Of a stretch of 10,868 nt of DNA, positions 1-6,202 are shown one piece after another. The notes beneath the pieces are model-generated. The model was not told the DNA's origin. It searched no databases and saw only the letters and a program-made list of their open reading frames with translations. How positions within the stretch are numbered: the first letter of the stretch is position 1; the number at the start of each line of letters is the position of its first letter. The position numbers and the translations under genes are program-made. The stretch lies in NCBI GenBank assembly GCA_016839665.1, contig JAEOTU010000185.1, positions 1 through 10,868 on the forward strand, written 5' to 3'. The DNA is from Candidatus Hodarchaeota archaeon (GTDB lineage Archaea; Asgardarchaeota; Heimdallarchaeia; Hodarchaeales; Hodarchaeaceae).

Positions 1-222
1 AGCCATAGCCTCTATTTCATCGGGTAAATATTGGGTGAAATGCTGAGACAATATAAATGCAGTACTATGTTGGCTGGAAATGCTTGAATTCATAAAACCT
101 TGAGTAATCTGATCTATGTCTTCTTTTTTGAAAACTATATTGTGGTCTTTGACTTTCTCAATAATGATCCGGTGAACATTTGTATTATATGAATTATTCA
201 TGTCTTTACTCTTTAATTTCAT
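1..222 (-). CDS. Partial phosphorylase-fold protein (thymidine/AMP phosphorylase family, N-terminal helical domain)
   Basis: This minus-strand reading frame enters the window at its 5' end and runs off base 1, giving 74 codons. Residues from the ATG at 201 onward read MNNSYNTNVHRIIIEKVKDH and continue into a helical segment ending DEIEAMA. That segment has the pattern of the glycosyltransferase family 3 N-terminal helical domain (PF02885). It aligns without gaps to the neighbouring AMP phosphorylase over 20 residues, with TAFILSQ...DEIEAM facing TTFVLSQ...DEIEEM (11 identities by eye). Unlike that neighbour it begins almost directly with the helical domain, as bacterial pyrimidine nucleoside phosphorylases do. 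The frame has two ATGs, at 222 and 201, just after a TGA at 232-234. I take the first, but the second fits as well. Anthranilate phosphoribosyltransferase (TrpD) shares this fold and cannot be excluded. The catalytic part lies outside the window. Confidence 0.62.
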   Translation of the reverse strand, partial: MKLKSKDMNNSYNTNVHRIIIEKVKDHNIVFKKEDIDQITQGFMNSSISSQHSTAFILSQHFTQYLPDEIEAMA

Positions 223-254
223 CTCATCACATCACATAGATCTTACAGTATCCT

Positions 255-270
255 TACTTTTAAGAAAGTA
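255..270 (-). promoter_or_regulatory. TATA-like box inside a small inverted repeat, promoter of the partial phosphorylase
   Basis: On the minus strand CTTAAAAG (257-264) lies about 38 bases before the ATG at 222, which would place a transcription start near 235-237 with a short leader. The box is embedded in the perfect inverted repeat TACTTT-TAAG-AAAGTA (255-270). This supports separate transcription of this gene from the AMP phosphorylase upstream, but the site is short and AT-rich, so the assignment is an inference. Confidence 0.4.
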
Positions 271-403
271 TTTCTCTCATACCAATTTTATCTAGAATGA
301 CGAATAATATCTAACTAGAATCATTTGTATCTGTTGTTGAACTTTCTTAGATTTTAAGCTTATTATTAAGCCATACACACTCTTATTTATATGTATATAT
401 ACC

Positions 404-420
404 AAGAAAAAAAAGAGAAA
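404..420 (-). terminator. Oligo-T terminator after the AMP phosphorylase gene
   Basis: The minus strand reads CTCTTTTTTTTCTTGG here, with an unbroken run of eight T (407-414), about 65 bases past the AMP phosphorylase stop codon. Archaeal RNA polymerase stops at such T-rich non-template tracts without needing a hairpin. It separates the AMP phosphorylase from the partial phosphorylase gene downstream. Confidence 0.5.
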
Positions 421-480
421 TACCTACAAAATAGGAAATGAAGACAGTACGATTAGAACAGTGTAAAAGCGCTCTTTAGA

Positions 481-2043
481 CTAAACTCGACCTATAAGCA
501 TTCCTTCGATCGTGATTGGATTTAATTTTGCAAATTTTCCTTCTGCAGCAGTTAATCGAGACTCAGAAGATGAGTAAATGCGAATCATAGACTCCCCACG
601 TTTAACAGCATCCTTTTTCTTAAGAAAAACTATTCCTGCTCCCTTGTCTTTTGGACAGCCTGCTGTTCGTGCGATTTCTGCGATTTTAACGTTATCAATT
701 TGTACAATCCATCCTGAGCTTTGTGACAAAATCTCAACTGAGTGTTCTCCAACAGGGATATCACTAGGTTTTAAATTCCCATCACCGCTTTGGGCGTCAA
801 GAATTTCACAAAATTTATCTAAAGCCTGCCCTTTGTAAAGAATCTGCTTAGCTAATTCTCTTCCTTGACCTCGAAGAGCTTTACCAGCCATTTCTAGTAA
901 AATTCCTGATAATTCACAAGATTTCTCAACTAAACTTGAGGGACCTTCTCTAGGATTCATCAAAGTCTGCAATGCTTCCCGAGCCTCAAGAGCTGGACCA
1001 ACAGCATGACCTACGGGACTTGCTCCAAAAGTTATTCCGCTTTCTACTCGAATGTCTAATCGTCGTCCAAGTTCAGCAAAATCTCGTCCTAGAGCTTGTG
1101 CATCTCCAATATCTTTAATTTTAGTTCCATGTCCAGTAGGTAAATCCATTACCAAGAAATGAATTCCAGTAGCAACTTTCTTAGACATAATTGACGCGAG
1201 CATCATGGTGGTAGGATTGACTCCTAGAGGAAACTCAACATCTCTAATAAGGATGTCATCAGCAGGAGCCAAGTTGAATCCTCCTCCCCAAACTATCATT
1301 CCCCGTGTTTTCTGTGAGATTTCAACCAATTCATTTGCATTAAAAACGACATCACAACCAAAAGCTTCCATAGTATCAGCGGTGCCTGAAGGGCTTGTAA
1401 TAGCTCTACTACTGGTCTTTGGTATCAATAAACCTGCAGCAGCAATGATAGGAACTATCAAAAGCGAAACTTTATTCCCTGGGACACCCCCTGTGCTATG
1501 TTTCCCAAAGACAGTTTCTTGGCCAAAATCTATCATCTCACCTGTTTCAGCCATTGCTCTTGTCATCTCCTCGATCTCATCCATGTTGAATGGTTCATAA
1601 ACTTGAGAGAGAACAAAGGTTGTTTTTTCTAATTGATTAAGGCGATGATGTGCAATATCATTTACGATCATTGCGAGTTCAGTTGGAAGAAAAGGTCGTT
1701 TTTGTATCATTCTTTTCCTAATCAGCCAGTAACTATCAGGTGGTGTACGACTAAGAGGCAGGACTTGTATCTTTTCCCCTTCTTTGATCCCAAGTTGTTC
1801 AAGCATCTCGTCTGAGATCCAAATCTCTTCAATTGGAACATGATCTGATAGGACAATATGTTCTGTGAATAGCGTTTTTGTCTCAGTTACTAATTGAATC
1901 TGCGGGTTTTTGAAAACTCCTTTGAATAATCCCGTATCTGGAGACAGAATGACTGTATTTTTCGGATAAATTTGGGCTTTTTCTACTACAAACTCACGAA
2001 TATCCGCAGGTATTTTAACGACTGGACGCGACATAAAGACCAC
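481..2043 (-). CDS. deoA: AMP phosphorylase (archaeal thymidine phosphorylase-like)
   Basis: This enzyme phosphorolyses nucleoside 5'-monophosphates, chiefly AMP, to the free base and ribose 1,5-bisphosphate, the first step of the archaeal NMP degradation route that can feed type III RuBisCO. At 520 residues it is slightly longer than the usual 500-505. Residues 1 to about 110 form the extra N-terminal domain of the archaeal type; the helical domain follows (about 118-168), then the phosphate and nucleotide site GKHSTGGVPGNK (180-191), SSRAITSPSGTAD (211-223), WGGGFNLAPADD (252-263), MSKKVATG (286-293) and VGHAVGPALEA (344-354), and a C-terminal barrel domain. The PGNK form and the APADD motif point to the archaeal AMP phosphorylase group rather than bacterial thymidine phosphorylase. 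The frame opens with GTG at 2043; an ATG three codons later (2034) is an equally good start. It is divergent from the HAD gene and followed by a terminator. Confidence 0.9.
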   Translation of the reverse strand: MVFMSRPVVKIPADIREFVVEKAQIYPKNTVILSPDTGLFKGVFKNPQIQLVTETKTLFTEHIVLSDHVPIEEIWISDEMLEQLGIKEGEKIQVLPLSRTPPDSYWLIRKRMIQKRPFLPTELAMIVNDIAHHRLNQLEKTTFVLSQVYEPFNMDEIEEMTRAMAETGEMIDFGQETVFGKHSTGGVPGNKVSLLIVPIIAAAGLLIPKTSSRAITSPSGTADTMEAFGCDVVFNANELVEISQKTRGMIVWGGGFNLAPADDILIRDVEFPLGVNPTTMMLASIMSKKVATGIHFLVMDLPTGHGTKIKDIGDAQALGRDFAELGRRLDIRVESGITFGASPVGHAVGPALEAREALQTLMNPREGPSSLVEKSCELSGILLEMAGKALRGQGRELAKQILYKGQALDKFCEILDAQSGDGNLKPSDIPVGEHSVEILSQSSGWIVQIDNVKIAEIARTAGCPKDKGAGIVFLKKKDAVKRGESMIRIYSSSESRLTAAEGKFAKLNPITIEGMLIGRV

Positions 2044-2128
2044 TTTCTTGACTCTTTGGTAGATTTCTCAAACATTAGCTGCCCTATTACACAGACCTAA
2101 AAAAACATTCGTAATAAGAGGATAAACG

Positions 2129-2140
2129 ACTTAAAAAATT
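2129..2140 (+). promoter_or_regulatory. TATA-like box of the HAD phosphatase gene
   Basis: The stretch CTTAAAAAATTC lies about 30 bases before the TTG start at 2169, the spacing expected for an archaeal TATA box with a very short leader. It is within the 125-base divergent spacer shared with AMP phosphorylase. No equally clear box was seen for the minus strand. Confidence 0.35.
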
Positions 2141-2168
2141 CAATAAGTCTTTCTAATGGCGATAGAAT

Positions 2169-2933
2169 TTGATAGACTTTTCACCTATCACAACAATATT
2201 ATTTGATATCGATCAAACCCTCTTATTATTCAACGATCAAGAATTTATTAAGATCTACGTAAAGTTAATTCATGGATATTTTAAAGAAGAACAGCCTAGT
2301 CTTTCAAAATTCATTGATATTTTTCTCACATCCACAAATAAAATGACAGAGAGAAATAATCCAGAACTAGATAACCTTTCTAAATTTGCAGTTGATTTTG
2401 AATCGAGAATTGGCATTTCTCAACATGAAACCATCCGACGGTTTGATCTTTTTTACCATACGGAATTTGCACAAGTCTGTCAGATAATGAAAGCTCACCA
2501 TATTTCCCAAGAGCTACTTTGCCTCGCATCGAACCATTTTATGCTTGTTGCAGCGACTAATCCGCTATTCCCATCTGTTGCAAACGAAATACGATTGAAA
2601 ATGGGAGGATTAGATATGATTTCGTGGTTGGAAGTCACTTCAGCAGAAGATTATCATTTTACAAAGCCCTACATTGAATTCTATGAAGAATTATTGAACA
2701 AAATCAACAAAGACCCCTCTGAATGTATTATGGTGGGCGATGATCCTATAAACGATATGGTAGCTGGGAAACTCGGAATCAAGACATTTTTAGTAAAAAC
2801 AGATGGTAGTAGAGCGTTTGATAATATAATTAAGACAGATCCAGATTATGAAAACAAAGAATTTTCATATGACTATTCCGGTTCACTTGAAGATTTTTAC
2901 TATTCATTAAAGAATTTTATTGAAACTCAATAA
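2169..2933 (+). CDS. HAD superfamily hydrolase (probable phosphatase)
   Basis: All four haloacid dehalogenase motifs are visible: motif I LFDIDQT with nucleophile D13 and acid/base D15, motif II AATN with T130, motif III TKP with K166, and motif IV GDDPINDM (190-197) holding the magnesium-binding acidic residues. About 100 helical residues between motifs I and II form a C1-type cap, as in phosphoglycolate phosphatase-like and nucleotidase-like members. It is therefore likely a cytosolic Mg-dependent phosphatase acting on a small phosphorylated molecule; the substrate cannot be read from sequence. The start is forced: a TAG lies two codons upstream of the TTG at 2169, motif I begins 12 residues later, and the next Met is residue 59. 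GGCGAT (2159-2164) may be a weak ribosome site. It is divergent from AMP phosphorylase, so a role in nucleotide or sugar-phosphate clean-up is possible but only a guess. Confidence 0.85.
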   Translation: MIDFSPITTILFDIDQTLLLFNDQEFIKIYVKLIHGYFKEEQPSLSKFIDIFLTSTNKMTERNNPELDNLSKFAVDFESRIGISQHETIRRFDLFYHTEFAQVCQIMKAHHISQELLCLASNHFMLVAATNPLFPSVANEIRLKMGGLDMISWLEVTSAEDYHFTKPYIEFYEELLNKINKDPSECIMVGDDPINDMVAGKLGIKTFLVKTDGSRAFDNIIKTDPDYENKEFSYDYSGSLEDFYYSLKNFIETQ

Positions 2934-2942
2934 AGAAAATCG

Positions 2943-3584
2943 TTATTCATTTGAACTTAATTGTTTTTCGTAATATTCCAATTCCCATAAGACTCCTAGC
3001 AAGAAATAGTGACCACTGGAAGCTCCTATGGTTCTGATTTTACGAGCTTCTTGTTCAAAACGAGATATTGCAGTGCTCTCTGGAGATTGCTCTCTAAATA
3101 TTTTTAGAAAAGGTTGAAGTTCACGAGGGAAGTTATGATGTAAAAATTTTCGAAACAGTTGAGCTGACTTTCGGCTGGTGAATCTTTCAAAGGGAAATTG
3201 GGACAGTACGTCGAATTCATTGCTTATATCGGAGTTTATACAATAAATGGTAGCTAATATTCCTAATAGAATGTCATCTGACTCAGGAGTGCTTCCTAAT
3301 CCATAACCTAAAATTTGGGAGAGATTTCTCATTATTTCAGAGTTTGGTTCCACTGTTAAGCGTGTGAAAATTTCCCGAAATTCAATTAGTGAATCTTCTA
3401 TCTCGTTAAAAATGTTTCTTCTAATGGAAAAAGTCGAATGGGGATCCTTTAGTTCCTTAAGAGAGAACCTCCCTTCTGTAGGAATTAACAACTTTTCTAA
3501 GCACTGAATATACTTGACAATCAAACAAGGATCCCCTTCAATCATATTATCTAGATTAAATTTAAAAGAAATTCCACAAGCCAA
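2943..3584 (-). CDS. DUF2877 family protein
   Basis: The glycine- and aspartate-rich motif GYGLGSTPESDDILLG (residues 93-108), the region FTSRKSAQLFRKFLHH (135-150) and IGASSGHYFLLG (186-197) match the three conserved blocks of DUF2877 proteins, whose usual forms are GxGPGLTPSGDD, TxxSAxxL and GxSSGxxxLxG. A member of this family, E. coli YlbF (AllH), has been linked to oxamate carbamoyltransferase together with FdrA-like subunits. No FdrA-like partner is in this window, so the function here is unknown. At 213 residues it is shorter than the 250-300 typical of the family, with the N-terminal part reduced; a TAA three codons upstream rules out a simple extension. The start is TTG at 3584, with ATG codon 14 as the alternative. 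It converges on the HAD gene with a 9-base gap. Confidence 0.75.
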   Translation of the reverse strand: MACGISFKFNLDNMIEGDPCLIVKYIQCLEKLLIPTEGRFSLKELKDPHSTFSIRRNIFNEIEDSLIEFREIFTRLTVEPNSEIMRNLSQILGYGLGSTPESDDILLGILATIYCINSDISNEFDVLSQFPFERFTSRKSAQLFRKFLHHNFPRELQPFLKIFREQSPESTAISRFEQEARKIRTIGASSGHYFLLGVLWELEYYEKQLSSNE

Positions 3585-3602
3585 AAACTTCTCTTAAACC
3601 AT

Positions 3603-3613
3603 GATTATAAGTG
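3603..3613 (-). promoter_or_regulatory. TATA-like box of the DUF2877 gene
   Basis: On the minus strand CACTTATAATC centres about 24 bases before the TTG at 3584. That spacing would make the transcript leaderless or nearly so. It overlaps the non-coding lead of the divergent membrane protein gene if that gene starts at 3695. Confidence 0.35.
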
Positions 3614-3666
3614 AAAATTAGAAGAGATCGAAAGGCAAGAGTTAAAATCTATCTGCTATTGGGAGT

Positions 3667-3674
3667 CTTTAAAG
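3667..3674 (+). promoter_or_regulatory. TATA box of the small membrane protein gene
   Basis: CTTTAAAG is a classic archaeal TATA sequence and centres 25 bases before the ATG at 3695. This favours the 3695 start with a leaderless transcript over the GTG at 3611, which would put the box inside the coding region. Confidence 0.45.
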
Positions 3675-3694
3675 TTATTAATGGTAGAATAGAA

Positions 3695-4057
3695 ATGAAA
3701 ACAAAATTATTAGAGTATTTAGAAGCCTTTTCGGATTATTACCAAGCAACAGTCTTAAGACGTTTAGTTGTTGGATTTTTTATTGGTGGAATTCTTTGGA
3801 TTGGTATTGTTATCTTTGCAATTGTTATGGGTATTTTTGTTGAAGACAATTTATTTCTGAAAACAGTCCAATTAGATCTTCCAGGGATTGGTGGAATCAT
3901 TGCATTGCTTGTTTCATTCCAAATTTGGGGATTATTACCTCAACCATTAGCAAATGAAGAAGAACAACTCTCCACTGACAATAAAATAGAAAAGGGAGAA
4001 ACAAGTGAAGATTTAATAAGTACAGAAGCAATAAAAACCGAAAACGAGCAGGAATGA
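3695..4057 (+). CDS. Small two-helix membrane protein of unknown function
   Basis: I do not recognise this protein. From the ATG at 3695 it has 120 residues: an amphipathic, charged N-terminus (MKTKLLEYLEAFSDYYQ), a first membrane helix (about 21-45, VVGFFIGGILWIGIVIFAIV), a short linker, a second helix (about 62-81, LPGIGGIIALLVSFQIWGLL), and a 40-residue acidic, Glu-rich and hydrophilic C-terminal tail. Both ends are probably on the same side of the membrane. The frame is open back to a GTG at 3611, which would add 28 basic residues. I prefer 3695 because a TATA box sits 25 bases before it and because the added segment (RRDRKARVK) looks like translated leader. It converges on the EamA transporter gene with 28 bases between stops. 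No partner or function is evident. Confidence 0.65.
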   Translation: MKTKLLEYLEAFSDYYQATVLRRLVVGFFIGGILWIGIVIFAIVMGIFVEDNLFLKTVQLDLPGIGGIIALLVSFQIWGLLPQPLANEEEQLSTDNKIEKGETSEDLISTEAIKTENEQE

Positions 4058-4085
4058 CTTTATACTTCGAGCAAGGGGGTTCTTT

Positions 4086-5147
4086 TTAGCTTTCAGGGGT
4101 ACTTGCTTGTTCTTTTTCGTATTCTCTTCTATTCACATAAGACATAACAGATACCACAGTAAGCAGGATTATTGCTCCAATAGCCTGCCATCCTGTTATT
4201 ACATCACCTAAGAAAATAAAATTTACAAAGATTGCTAGGAGGGGAAACGCCAATTCAGCTAAACCACCAACTGATGCTCTAGACCATCGAAGACCAAAGT
4301 AATAAAGAGATAATGGGATTACTCCTCCTGTAAAAATTGTTACAAGGATTATAGCAATGAAACCATTTATCGGGATTAGAAAATCGAAAGGTAAGAGCTC
4401 TCGTGGCCAGGGCACCCAAAATGTATTAATTGTCTCTCCTAAGACAGCAAAATTAGGAGCAGTATACGCACCAATAATTAGATTAAATCCAATCAGTATT
4501 ATCGTTCCCCCAATATATCTAAGAGTGGTAAGGTTCCAGTAATCCACTTTATCTGTAAGAATTCGTCCCCAAACTGTATTAGATCCCCAAAATCCTGCTG
4601 CAATCAACGAGAAAAGAGCTGCTAATAGCTCATTAGAAGATCCTTTACCAAACTGTTCAAAAACCATGAAATAAATGCCCACCAGTGATGCTATAAGCGC
4701 CAAATAATAGAATCGAGAGGGCCTTTCACGCATTATCACTATTGCGAAAGCTAATGTGATCAATGGTTGACTTTTTTGCAATAGAATCGCAATGGTTGGG
4801 CTCCCAAATGCCAGTGCTAACATGAAGAAATAAAGTCCCAACCCTGAACCCATGGATACAAGAACAAAAGAGAGCCAATCACGCCTATCAAAAGATTGTA
4901 ATTGCTGATAAAGTCGCCGATGTGCTTTTCTCGAAAATAGGAGAATAGCTACTAGTATTGTCCCTACAATATGCTCAATAAGCACAATAAAAGCTGAGCG
5001 GGAAGAAACGAGTGGATCAGCAAGATTAAGAGTAAAATTCTTTAAAATTAGAGGATATCTAACAGGAGCATCAAATGCTCGCGTTGCATTAGCTACAGCT
5101 ACAACTGCTGGACCTACAATAACTTCTTTTCGTCTTTTGACATCCAT
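4086..5147 (-). CDS. EamA/DMT-superfamily transporter
   Basis: The 353-residue product has about ten hydrophobic helices arranged as two EamA repeats. The first repeat ends with the family pattern QKSQPLITLAFAIVIMRERPS (124-144) and LIASLVGIYFM (151-161). The second runs from LLAALFSLIAAGFWGSNTVWGR (174-195) to ELAFPLLAIFVNFIFLGDVITGWQAIGAIILL (298-329). Such carriers sit in the cytoplasmic membrane and usually export or exchange amino acids, nucleotide-like or other small metabolites; the substrate cannot be assigned. A hydrophilic loop of about 30 residues (231-258) between helices of the second half is longer than usual. The first helix (8-22) is weak, preceded by a basic N-terminus. The ATG at 5147 is supported by AAGGT on the minus strand (5154-5158) six bases before it. 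Confidence 0.87.
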   Translation of the reverse strand: MDVKRRKEVIVGPAVVAVANATRAFDAPVRYPLILKNFTLNLADPLVSSRSAFIVLIEHIVGTILVAILLFSRKAHRRLYQQLQSFDRRDWLSFVLVSMGSGLGLYFFMLALAFGSPTIAILLQKSQPLITLAFAIVIMRERPSRFYYLALIASLVGIYFMVFEQFGKGSSNELLAALFSLIAAGFWGSNTVWGRILTDKVDYWNLTTLRYIGGTIILIGFNLIIGAYTAPNFAVLGETINTFWVPWPRELLPFDFLIPINGFIAIILVTIFTGGVIPLSLYYFGLRWSRASVGGLAELAFPLLAIFVNFIFLGDVITGWQAIGAIILLTVVSVMSYVNRREYEKEQASTPES

Positions 5148-5510
5148 GAATAAACCTTCAATTATAATTATTCAATTACTTTAATAATAGATAATACAAA
5201 TGAAACTAATAGCTGGTATGAACATATAGATACTTATCTACAGTCAATTCAATTTTTACTCATAAATGTTGTTAGTCTACCCAAAAAGGAGTATAACATA
5301 CCTAACTGATAATAAAATCCTTTATGTTATTCTGAAGACTAATCGAGTGTCTTGGAATCTGTAAAAGAAAACAAATACTATAAGACTTGGAAAATTTTCT
5401 TTTTGATGACAAGAAGGTCGTTCTAAATAACTGTCCTAAGATTATCTGTTAACCTAATATTACCTTTAGATTTTTAACCTTTCGATGTCTCAACTTCATA
5501 ACTTTAAAAT
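5148..5510. other. Non-coding stretch with no gene seen
   Basis: Bases 5148-5654 lie between two gene starts that diverge. In 5148-5510 I find no reading frame longer than about ten codons with a plausible start, and nothing like a tRNA. The first part holds the AT-rich leader and promoter of the EamA gene. Two minor patterns are present: an inverted repeat ATAACATA (5293-5300) / TATGTTAT (5323-5330) with a 22-base loop, and TTAACCT at 5449-5455 and 5474-5480. Base composition is more AT-rich than in the neighbouring genes. An unrecognised small RNA is possible but unsupported. Confidence 0.5.
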
Positions 5511-5517
5511 GTGAACG

Positions 5518-5542
5518 CAACGAAGATCAACGATACGCAACG
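5518..5542 (+). promoter_or_regulatory. Three CAACG boxes at 10-base spacing before a promoter
   Basis: CAACG occurs at 5518-5522, 5528-5532 and 5538-5542, so each copy starts exactly 10 bases after the last and all lie on one face of the helix. The outer two are part of the longer repeat ACGCAACG (5515-5522 and 5535-5542). The last copy touches the TATA box. This arrangement suits a cooperative DNA-binding regulator or an extended BRE-type element. The repeats are read directly; the function is inferred. Confidence 0.5.
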
Positions 5543-5552
5543 TTTATAAATA
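5543..5552 (+). promoter_or_regulatory. TATA box of the small exported protein gene
   Basis: TTTATAAATA is a near-ideal archaeal TATA box. Transcription would begin near 5572-5575, giving a leader of about 80 bases, long for an archaeal mRNA, before the ATG at 5655. Confidence 0.6.
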
Positions 5553-5605
5553 GAATTAAATACACTTAGCATAAGCAAAAAATGTGAAGAGACAAAATAG
5601 AAAAG

Positions 5606-5642
5606 TCCTCATAAGATTCTCAAGAAATTTGGAAAATGAGGA
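5606..5642 (+). promoter_or_regulatory. Possible hairpin hiding the Shine-Dalgarno site
   Basis: TCCTCAT (5606-5612) is the perfect reverse complement of ATGAGGA (5636-5642), forming a 7-base-pair stem with a 23-base loop. The right arm contains most of the ribosome site GAGGAG (5638-5643) that precedes the ATG at 5655. Folding would block ribosome binding, so the leader may control translation. The pairing is seen; regulation is inferred. Confidence 0.35.
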
Positions 5643-5654
5643 GTATGATTTGAA

Positions 5655-6053
5655 ATGAAAGTTAAATTATTTGTGATTGGTTTGACGATAATTGGATCAA
5701 TTGCTGTCGGTTTTGTCTTACTAACGTCGTGGTTATCGTTAGGGGGATGCCCACCATCTTATTGGATTTCGGTATTCAATGTTGCTGAAACAAGTTCTCC
5801 CACAACCAATATTACACGTAATGATCTTCCTACTAATTCAGTTCTTCAATCTATTCTAATTGAATTAATTGAAAATAGTAGTTTAAACGATATTGACAGA
5901 GAGTTACCATTTTCCGATTGGAACGCCACAAAATCAATGTTAGAGAATTCTAACATTATTCCTTCTATTGAATCATATCCAGGAAGATGGGTGGGTATTG
6001 TCTATTTCGAGAATGAACTGATACAAATTGAATTGAATACAATAGTTTGCTAG
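5655..6053 (+). CDS. Small exported or membrane-anchored protein of unknown function
   Basis: I do not recognise this 132-residue protein. It starts with MKVK and a hydrophobic helix (about 5-29), which is a signal peptide or membrane anchor, followed by a small-residue stretch ending LSLGGC with Cys32. The rest looks extracellular: rich in Ser, Thr and Asn, with three N-glycosylation sequons (N52-I-T, N74-S-S, N90-A-T) and no further membrane helix. The only other cysteine is the final residue, C132, so an intramolecular disulfide with C32 or a lipid anchor at C32 is possible. The C-terminal segment WVGIVYFENELIQIELNTI looks like a beta hairpin. The ATG at 5655 has GAGGAG (5638-5643) 11 bases upstream, somewhat far. 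It has its own strong promoter with repeated boxes and is followed by T-rich tracts, so it is probably transcribed alone. Confidence 0.7.
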   Translation: MKVKLFVIGLTIIGSIAVGFVLLTSWLSLGGCPPSYWISVFNVAETSSPTTNITRNDLPTNSVLQSILIELIENSSLNDIDRELPFSDWNATKSMLENSNIIPSIESYPGRWVGIVYFENELIQIELNTIVC

Positions 6054-6082
6054 TAATCTAGGAATTTTAAACACGAAATAAG

Positions 6083-6112
6083 TTTTTAAATCCAATTTTT
6101 CTTCAGCTTTTT
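6083..6112 (+). terminator. T-rich terminator after the small exported protein
   Basis: Three runs of five T (6083-6087, 6096-6100, 6108-6112) follow the stop codon at spacings of 12-13 bases. Such repeated T tracts on the non-template strand are typical archaeal terminators. They precede the phosphoribosyltransferase promoter region. Confidence 0.45.
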
Positions 6113-6160
6113 GTTAAAACTTATTTCCAATTGTAATATGTTTTACTCACGAATTATATT

Positions 6161-6194
6161 GCATAAAAATAATTTTAGCCTTAAAAATGGGAGA
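6161..6194 (+). promoter_or_regulatory. Promoter and ribosome site of the phosphoribosyltransferase gene
   Basis: GCATAAAAATAA (6161-6172) can serve as the TATA box. GGGAGA (6189-6194) lies eight bases before the TTG at 6203 and is a good Shine-Dalgarno site. Because no ATG lies between the upstream in-frame TAA (6182-6184) and the conserved region, this site decides the start. Confidence 0.45.
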
Positions 6195-6202
6195 TATTTG
6201 CT

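Noticed and set aside
384..403. An alternating TA/TG tract that could be a promoter or cruciform.
   Set aside because: It is about 170 bases from the next start codon and simple AT-rich sequence explains it.
1205..1600. A 131-codon open frame on the plus strand.
   Set aside because: It lies fully antisense to the well-supported AMP phosphorylase gene, has a composition typical of a shadow frame and no ribosome site. The same holds for the open frames at 578-838 and 1633-1815.
3611..3694. An N-terminal extension of the small membrane protein from GTG 3611.
   Set aside because: The 28 added residues are highly basic and unlike the rest, and a TATA box lies inside this stretch 25 bases before the ATG at 3695. 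The longer form remains possible.
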